This document shows positions 56,880 through 64,000 of a DNA stretch of 64,000 nt, one piece after another. How positions within the stretch are numbered: position 1 is the first letter of the stretch; every line of letters starts with the position of its first letter. The DNA lies in contig NC_087070.1 in NCBI RefSeq assembly GCF_963678635.1, positions 4,686,539-4,750,538 on the forward strand, written 5' to 3'. The notes beneath the pieces were generated by a model. It did no database searches. It saw only the letters and a program-made list of their open reading frames with translations, and was not told where the DNA came from. The position numbers and the translations under genes were made by a program. This stretch comes from Symsagittifera roscoffensis (Eukaryota > Xenacoelomorpha > Acoela > Convolutidae).

Positions 56880-57836
56880 TGTGTATGTCTTTTGAATAAC
56901 GATTTTTTTAGGAAGGGGCTGCTTAAAAAAATCATAATTTTCAAGCATTAAGAGACCAAACTGTGCGCTCGAATCACTAAATTCATTCATCTCAAAAACC
57001 TTATCTTATTTCTGACGAACTGCAGTTTTAATTGTTAAATAATATAATTGCTTTTGAGAAGAGTCTTTCATTTAAAACGTTCAAGGTTGTTTTTGAGTAT
57101 GTATTGAGTGAGTATGTACGTTAGGTACAACTCTCCGTTTTGAGCAAGCGTTTCAATGCAAATGCGGAAACATGTTAAGAAATAAAGATTCTAAAAACAA
57201 AACAATTGGTGTGGTACCATTATCAATATAAGACAAGTTTTGTGGTACAATCAAAGAAACACTTTATGTGAACGACCATAGCCCCCTTTGTAGAACATCA
57301 CAGCATCCGACTGGGCCCAAAAAGATTCAATTGGTTCTGTTGCTTGATTTGAAAAGGTAGATTGAACACCTAATTAAATGGTTTTTATGATTGATTTCAA
57401 AACACTGGGGATTTTACTTATAGCGCGATCAAACAAAACAATATTGTACAATTTCTCTTTCTTGGTCTTTTTCAAAGTAATGGTTTCTAGTGATGTCTCA
57501 AATTTTTGAAATTGCATAAAAAGAGACTGTACAGCTATTATGAGCAAAATCAATTAAGCCTCGCAAATTTAAATAAATAAACACTTCATGTCTAAAACAT
57601 TAGGCGGGTGCTAAATATCATTACAGTATGAGCGTGAGCAGTCAACTGGTATACTCGACTAAAAATTTCTAATCTGCCACTGCTTTGAACTACACTCACG
57701 GGTTTTTCAAGGCTTGCTCTTCAGCTACCTGACATTTACGGTTCAAATTTAGACATAAGCTGAATGAAACGGCTTGTTAAAGAATAGCTAGATTAAAAAA
57801 AAATTTAAAAGTTAATTTCAAGGCGCCGTTTGGCCG
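56880..57836. other. Non-coding interval
   Basis: Nearly 1 kb of AT-rich sequence; I see no gene or repeat. Confidence 0.4.
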
Positions 57837-58343
57837 TTCAAATAGAGGGCATTAGAGTGTTAATCTAAGGGCCAAAAATCTATCATAAACAGCAGATGCA
57901 GTTTGAAGCGTAAAACCTAAAACTATTCATTGGTAAGCTGAAGATCTCAGCTAGGCTCTTTTATAGCTAAGCTCTGTTTCGATTTAAAAAAGAACCAAAA
58001 GTTTTATTAAGTTCTTAGATAGAAGTGACAGAAAATTCTGTCTATTACCAAAATAGGTAATATTTTATTTGGAAGTTGAATAGTTTTAAAATATAACTAA
58101 AAATTTCGTTAAATTCGAAGACTTAGAAATTTACTTTATAAAACGCAAAAAATTGAGTTAGGTTGTGTTTGGTGGCTGAATTCTTTTAAAAATCTTTTAA
58201 GATAGAAGAAATCTATATGAAGGCCTAGTTAAATTCTTGGCTTTCTAACGAATACGAATACACGCAAAGCTTCAAACTGCTTCCGCTGTTTTAAGGTTTT
58301 TTTGGAATTAAGCATACTTCTCTGACGCCCTCTATTTAAATGA
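57837..58343. repeat. Fold-back element E
   Basis: The ends TTCAAATAGAGGGC and GCCCTCTATTTAAATGA are inverted, and so are inner parts around GCAGTTTGAAGC and GCTTCAAACTGC. The element is about 507 bases without coding capacity. It lies 63 bases left of element A. Confidence 0.75.
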
Positions 58344-58406
58344 CTTGAAACAGTTTTTTACTGTCAGTTTGATTTTGCATTAACTATTTTAAGCTTCACA
58401 AAGTAG

Positions 58407-60485
58407 AACAAGACTGCTCGTATCAGGGCGAAGCCCTGATTGTTCCGACTGCCTTTTAAGGTTTATGGAGCAGTAATAACATTTAAAAAATAAAAGTAAT
58501 CAAACAAAACGAAAACTTTTTTTTCTAAAATTTGAAATTTTTTAACAAAAATCATCCCCCCACACGCCATATAAAGTACAACAGGATAAATTTCGCGCGT
58601 CAATTGTCCCAAATTGGCCAAAATCCCAATCTTGTAAGCCCCATAACTTTACAAAAAATGATCACAAAGTGAAACATCTTTTCAAATTTGAGCCCAAGAC
58701 AACAATACCCTTCGAATGATATTTAAAAAAATTCCGTCAGAAAAAGCCAGATAAAAAGTCGACATTTTTCCGAAGAAAAAAAACCCACCCCGAGCACAAA
58801 TATTCCGTTACTTTCGTATTAAAAGTCGGAGCAACAAATGTACTGATGTTTTTTCTTCTGATTTCACTTTAGTTACACTGTCAAGAGTAACTTTTCCTTT
58901 CACACACTGGTGTCTAGCGCTGATCGGACAATGCTTTGTTAGAAGACCATTACTCAGCAGCACTTTGTTCCTGTAAAAAAGTTTCATGACAAAAACAAAC
59001 TGCTAGTAAGTAAAAGGCTCCTGAAAATCAAATGGTCTATCACATGTAGCTACGGTTAACTTCTTTCGCAGCAGCTCAACCTTGTTTCTTGAGAAAGTAG
59101 CTTAGCCTTGTTTCTTGAGAAAGTATCACTTTGTGGTAGTCACTTTTTTGTTGTTGAAGAATAACATGCGCATAATTTCCATGAAGTAGCTTTGAGTTAT
59201 TTCAGCTATTGCGAAATGCTGCAAGTTTCCAAGATGCTGGTCTGATATTCAAAACTTTATATCCATTACGTCATCACTTTTTTCATTTTATCAAAACTTT
59301 TTTAGTTAATTGTTTCAAAAAACCTTTGAGGTTTACTTAAGAACATTTTCCTGGTTGACAAACTTTCTTGTAATACATTTCCATTGTATGAAAAAACTTC
59401 ATAGATTTTCACACAATTCCATAGAGGAAAAATAGTGGTAAAATAGAAGAAAAATAGTGGAAATAGCATGGCTAGCATTTTTTTCATGTAAAGGAACTGC
59501 ATGATGAGCAATTTTCCATTTTGTAACTGCGTGATAAAAATTTTTCGCGGAAAAATTGCCTGACACATCTTTTGCTAGGTTTTGTATTGAACAAAACTTA
59601 GAAGTTAAAGAAGACAAAATCTAAATGTTAGCCCAGCCCAACATCCCAGTTTCTCAGCAATGGATAAAAATCAGAGACAATTTTAGAGAGCTTTCTCCAT
59701 AGGGCGTTAGCAGGGAACTGCATGATAAACATTTTCTTAAATCGAATCGACTGACAAGCCTTTTTTGTATGAAATTTTTTGTATGAAATTTAGCTTTTCT
59801 GATACAGTCTGTACGTAGTTGGATTCTGTTAACTATCTCACCCTATGCATTTATTAATTTTACACACCGTTTCTGTAAAACATATGCGTTTCACATATGT
59901 CAGCCTAAGTAAAGGAATTTTCGTTTTTAGTGGAGTAGTATTTGTTGTTCCGACTTTCGATACGAAAGTAACGGAATATTTGCGCTCGAGGTGGGTTTTT
60001 TTTTCTTCAGCCAAATTTGACTTTTTAACTAGCCATTTTTGACGCATTTTTTTTGTATCATTCAAAAGATATTGTTGTCCTGAGCTCAATTTTGAAAATA
60101 TATTTCACCTGTGATCATTTTTTGTAAAGTTATGAGGGTTTCAAGGTTGCCATTTTGGCCATTTTCACCAATTTGCGACAATTAACGCGCGATATAATTC
60201 GAGCTATTAACGCGTAAGCGGAGATTTAATCTGTCTCAGAAATCGTTCCAAATTGGTTGAACGAAGCTTATTTGCCATAATTGATTTGTTACAAGGAATG
60301 AAATCTATCCTTTTGTACTTTATATGGCGTGTGGGGGGATGATTTTCAATTAAAAAATTCAAATTTTAGAAATGAAAATCATTTTATTCTATTTCATTTA
60401 ATTTTTTAAATGTTTTTACTGCTCCATAAACCTTAAAAGGCAGTCGGAACATTCAGGACTTCGCCCTAATACCAGCAGTCTTGTT
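58407..60485. mobile_element. Complete long-inverted-repeat element A
   Basis: Left arm 58407-58838 and right arm 59944-60485 are inverted copies, both starting at the outer end AACAAGACTGCTCG or its complement. The core of about 1.1 kb (58839-59943) has only short frames and no recognised transposase. Arms of over 400 bases make it a fold-back or long-TIR DNA element that needs a helper. Other partial copies are at 5379-5942 and 15935-16312. Confidence 0.85.
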
Positions 60486-60824
60486 TTGTTTTACACTCAC
60501 TTTTCAACTGCTATGTATAATTAAAATTTCAATAAAGTTTGATCTCTGAATCAGTTTTCAATATATGGCAATCAAAATTCATAGTTAACAAAAAATCAAG
60601 AAACAACAGCGCGAAGTTTCACTTCGCATTGGAAAGCCTAAAAACCACAATTAATGCTAGTGCAAACCATTTATTCCCACACTTTCACAATTTACTTCAA
60701 AACTTGATATGGTTGATTGATAAAGACTTCAAAATGTTAGAAAAACTACAGTTGCTGATATTAATCTTCTCGGTAGTGATTAAGCACTTGTTCATAAGCA
60801 TATTACTGCAATAAATTTGAACCG
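60486..60824. other. Spacer between elements A and B
   Basis: A 91-codon open frame (60539-60814) crosses it, but it has no recognised motif and AT-rich codon use like the flanks, so I do not call a gene. Confidence 0.35.
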
Positions 60825-61562
60825 AATACAGTGCTGATTTAATTTATCCGGACAAAACGAACAAAACGTGAATATTCAAACGCGTTTTTCTCAAATTGGG
60901 TTAAGATTAGACAAAAAGTGAAGAGGATAGAAATTGCTTAGAATTTCACCAGAATTAATATGGTGTCATTTTTTCTCCGAAATTCTTAACAAAAATTTTA
61001 ACCCAAAAATGGGTCATTTTGGCTTTTTTCAATTAATCAAGAATTACGCTGAAACAATTTTGTTAATTGATATGAAAATTATATCACAGGAAGCCTCTTA
61101 CGCAATTCAACAAAGTTTAAGAAGGGTTAAATCTCCAAAAATTTGCGCAAATTGTTTAAAATTTATTCTAAAACAGAGATTCTGGGTTTTATATAGTAAA
61201 AATCACCTTTATTGACTATCAAGTGAAAATTTTTTCGTTTATACTGGTTTTTGGAGATTTAACCCTCTTTAAATTTTGTTGAACTGCGTAGGAGACTTCC
61301 TGTGATACAATTTTCATATCAATTAAGAAAACTGTTTCAGCGTAATTCTTGATTAATTGAAAAAGCCAAAATGACCCGTTTTTGGGGTAAAATGTTTGTT
61401 TAGAATTTCGGAGAAAAATGGCACCATATAAATTCTGGTGAAATTTTAAGCAACTTTTGTCCTCTTCACTTTTTGTCTAATCTTAACGCAATTTAAGAAA
61501 AACGCGTTTGAAAATTCAAGTTTTGTTCGTTTCGTCCGGATAATTTAAATCAGCACTGTATT
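60825..61562. mobile_element. Fold-back element B
   Basis: A near-complete hairpin of 738 bases. The outer ends AATACAGTGCTGATTT are inverted, arms reach 61140 on the left and start again at about 61248, and the loop is about 107 bases. A half copy lies at 3011-3289. The open frame at 60934-61215 is an arm artefact. Confidence 0.85.
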
Positions 61563-61831
61563 AAATAATGTGGTTCCTGCAACTCGCAGAAGAGCTATCA
61601 TTAGGCCTTAACTGTCCTGTCGACGATAGCCCATTTGCTTTTATCCCCCCACATTCGAGACAGTGTTATTTCGTTGAGCGAAGCTTTTTTTGTGTCTCAT
61701 GACCGTTTTGTTTTGGTCTAGAACTTTCACCTATTAAAATTTAAATCAAAAACAAATGACATGGGTTGGAAAAGTAACTTAACACAAAAGTATGTGATAT
61801 AGATTTCAAGAGAACTGTAACACAAGCGTTT

Positions 61832-62053
61832 TTGTATAGAAACAATCTGGACGAAAACAGTTTTTCCAACCTGTTTGAAACTTTGTCTTCAACAATTGAC
61901 TCGGCTTTAAGTTTTATACGTACCTCTAGCAACGATAAAAAAGTAGTCGTTTCGACCCACTTAGAGAAGAAACTTAGGTTTTTAAGCGTTTGTATGACCT
62001 GCCGGACACTTTTGGGGGCGTTTTTAATTGCGGTGGTTTTTTGTATTAGCTAG
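61832..62053 (+). CDS. Possible small exon with hydrophobic C-terminal tail
   Basis: An open frame of 73 codons without an ATG start ends in LLGAFLIAVVFCIS, which could be a membrane anchor. The start would have to come from an upstream exon. GC content rises towards the end. No family recognised. Confidence 0.2.
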   Translation: MYRNNLDENSFSNLFETLSSTIDSALSFIRTSSNDKKVVVSTHLEKKLRFLSVCMTCRTLLGAFLIAVVFCIS

Positions 62054-62587
62054 ATTTAGGCTTTTCATTGCAAAATAGTAAATTTGTTCTTCGCCATTGA
62101 ATCTCCGAGTTACTTGTAATTAATTTCATTCAAAGTCAAAGTTATCATCCACTGTAAACAGGGCTCATCTAGGATTTTCACAAAAATAGTTTGTCAACTG
62201 TTCTTTAGATCAACCAAAATGAGATTACGAGCTCTCCTAAATCATTGTTGTGTCCCAATTTGAGGTTTTTAGACAATTTTGGAAGGTTTGACAAAAAAAT
62301 GCGTCTACTCCTCAAAACAGTATCGACTGGTATCGGACGTGCCGTTAGATAACTTCTAATGTTAGTGTATTCAGTCCAAACTGGATGTCTGAAAATAGTA
62401 CCAGAGACGGATCCTTTGAATAGATAGGGCATCAAACTCCAGACAAAAGAGAAAGATTAACGCAACAACCCCCTCTTTCCTCCTCTTTGTATCAGCTACT
62501 GACTGAAATCGGAAATCCTATATCTGGAAAATCTTTTTTACACCTGTGGACAAAACTACGCGCAAATTCGGTTTTTTTTCTGAAAGG

Positions 62588-63087
62588 CTAGTTTTCAATA
62601 GCGATTTTGGACAATATTTCTTGCAAAAAATAGTTAAATTTTTATATAGACCAAAATCATATGATCAAAACTACCCTATATGAAACTATCAACGCTTGGT
62701 TTGAAAAAATTACCAATGTAATCCGGGTCTGAAAATGCCAGTTTTCCTCATCTGCTTATAGTTTTTCAATCTGCGTGAAAAAGTAAGAATCGTCCGAGTT
62801 TAGTAAAGTTTTCACAATGATTGTTTCCATTTTCTCTCTAAAAAGTTTCACGTCGCATGAACAATGGTCTTACTCTGCTTATTCAAGAAAGAATTCACTA
62901 GGATGCAAAGTTTAGCGCAGATGAGGAAAAGTGGCATTTTCAGACCCGGGTTACATTGGTAGGTTTTGAAACCAAATATTGATAGTTTCATAGAGGTTAG
63001 CTATGATCATTTGCTTTTGGTCTATGTAAAAGTTTTTCTATGTTTTGAAGGAAATTTTGTCCAAAATGAACGTTGAAAAAAGGCAAT
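62588..63087. mobile_element. Fold-back element C, copy 1
   Basis: The arms are inverted copies of each other: AGTTTTCAATAGCGATTTTGG on the left pairs with CCAAAATGAACGTTGAAAA on the right, and inner GTCTGAAAATGCCAGTTTTC pairs with its complement near 62925-62945. No coding capacity. Confidence 0.8.
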
Positions 63088-63492
63088 TTAAAGATTAAAA
63101 TCCAAAATTTTCGCTTGATTTCGCCCACTAGTGTAATTCGTTTCTGATTTCTTAATTTTTTTTTCTTCAAAATTTCTCCGGAAAATCATTCTGTCCAGCC
63201 AATGAAACATGCATAAAATTATAGTAAGCCTTTTTTATATCTGTTACTACACCTTTTATGCTTTCTTTATAGTTGCTTTTTGAGCGACTTCTATTTTATT
63301 ACGACTTATTGATTCATCTCCATTTACTAATTCCATGAGCTTGTGATGATATCTAAATTCAAAAAATTACACTGTTCGTCAAATTAAATCATATAACGCT
63401 AATTAAAACTTGTGTCAATGATTATGTTGAAAACTAATTTTTTAAAGTATGCTGAAAATTAAGCGCAAATTCTAGATTTTACTTGGTAAAAC

Positions 63493-64000
63493 GCCAGTTT
63501 TTAATTTAGATTTTGGACACTATTTCCTACGAAATTCAGTAAAATTTTTACATTGACAGAGAGAGCAAACGATCAGAGCCACCAACTTTGAAAGTATCAA
63601 TTTTTGGTTTCAATGACTTATCAATGTAATAGGGGTCTGAAAATGCCAGTTTTCCTCATCTGCACTAAGTTTTGCTTCGTAGTGAAATCTTTCTTGAATG
63701 AGCGGAAAAAAAACTTTGTTCATGCAACGTGAAACATTTTCAGCGAGAAAATGGAAAAAATCAGTGTGAAATTTTTACTTGGCTCGACGTTTGTTACTTA
63801 CTCACGCGAAGTAAAAAAACTTACTGCAGATGAGGAAAACAGGCATTTTCAAACCCGGCTTACACTGGTAAGTCATTGAAACCAAATATTGATGCTTTCA
63901 CAGATGATAGCTCAGATCATTTGCTCTCTGTCAATGTAAAAATTTTACTGAATTTCGAAGGAAATGTTGTTCAAAATCTACATTGAAAACAGGCATTTTA
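63493..64000. mobile_element. Fold-back element C, copy 2 (to window end)
   Basis: A diverged second copy of the element at 62588-63087 in the same orientation, with the same inner palindromic phrases at about 63636-63663 and 63827-63860. It may continue past the window. Confidence 0.8.

Noticed and set aside
60934-61215. A 93-codon open frame
   Set aside because: It spans the left arm of fold-back element B and has no codon signature of a gene.
1-64000. CRISPR arrays, rRNA genes, bacterial-type operons
   Set aside because: No regularly spaced short repeats with unique spacers, no rRNA-like conserved blocks and no closely packed unspliced genes were seen.

Overview
The window is nuclear DNA of an animal: AT-rich, gene-poor, with spliced genes and many repeats. 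Metazoan origin follows from a STRAD-type pseudokinase, a VPS37-like ESCRT-I exon and an RWDD2-like protein. The lineage cannot be fixed from the sequence. Two probable GC-AG introns and env-bearing Ty3/gypsy elements would fit a tunicate, but that is only a guess.

Left third (1-23.3 kb) holds the host genes. A broken, intronless actin copy (139-1071, minus) precedes the last exon of a VPS37-like gene (1550-1822). A single-exon RWDD2-like gene lies at 3502-4464. Three exons of consistent phase (8233-14890) can be joined through a GC-AG intron to a STRAD-like pseudokinase (15115-17563), which ends in the Trp-x-Phe tail expected for MO25 binding. An unrecognised plus-strand gene (17956-20255) and an unrecognised eight-exon minus-strand gene (23219 down to 20279) converge with only 23 bases between their stop codons. 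Introns and spacers carry fold-back elements, a tRNA-derived SINE, degenerate tandem repeats and a GC-rich minisatellite.

Middle (about 24-54 kb) is retroelement and satellite territory. An A-rich, heavily broken Ty3/gypsy element has recognisable gag, protease, RT, RNase H, integrase and env-like parts. Its 3' end is part of a tandem duplication of about 4.4-4.9 kb (36652-45962) containing an 85-bp-type satellite, a CT microsatellite and a cluster of the palindrome GCGGAWTCCGC. A second, GC-richer Ty3/gypsy element (about 47.6-52.95 kb) lies between direct repeats. Both elements have lost the protease catalytic Asp (to Asn and to Gly), while their integrases keep exact DD35E spacing.

Right end (54-64 kb) is mostly non-coding. 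It has one candidate two-exon gene of unknown function (55091-55793), a GT microsatellite with a G-rich flank, a cluster of ATAATCGATTAT-type palindromes, and several long-inverted-repeat elements, some with half copies elsewhere in the window. No CRISPR array, rRNA or functional tRNA was found. Splice sites were read by eye and by codon phase only; no transcript evidence or database search was available.
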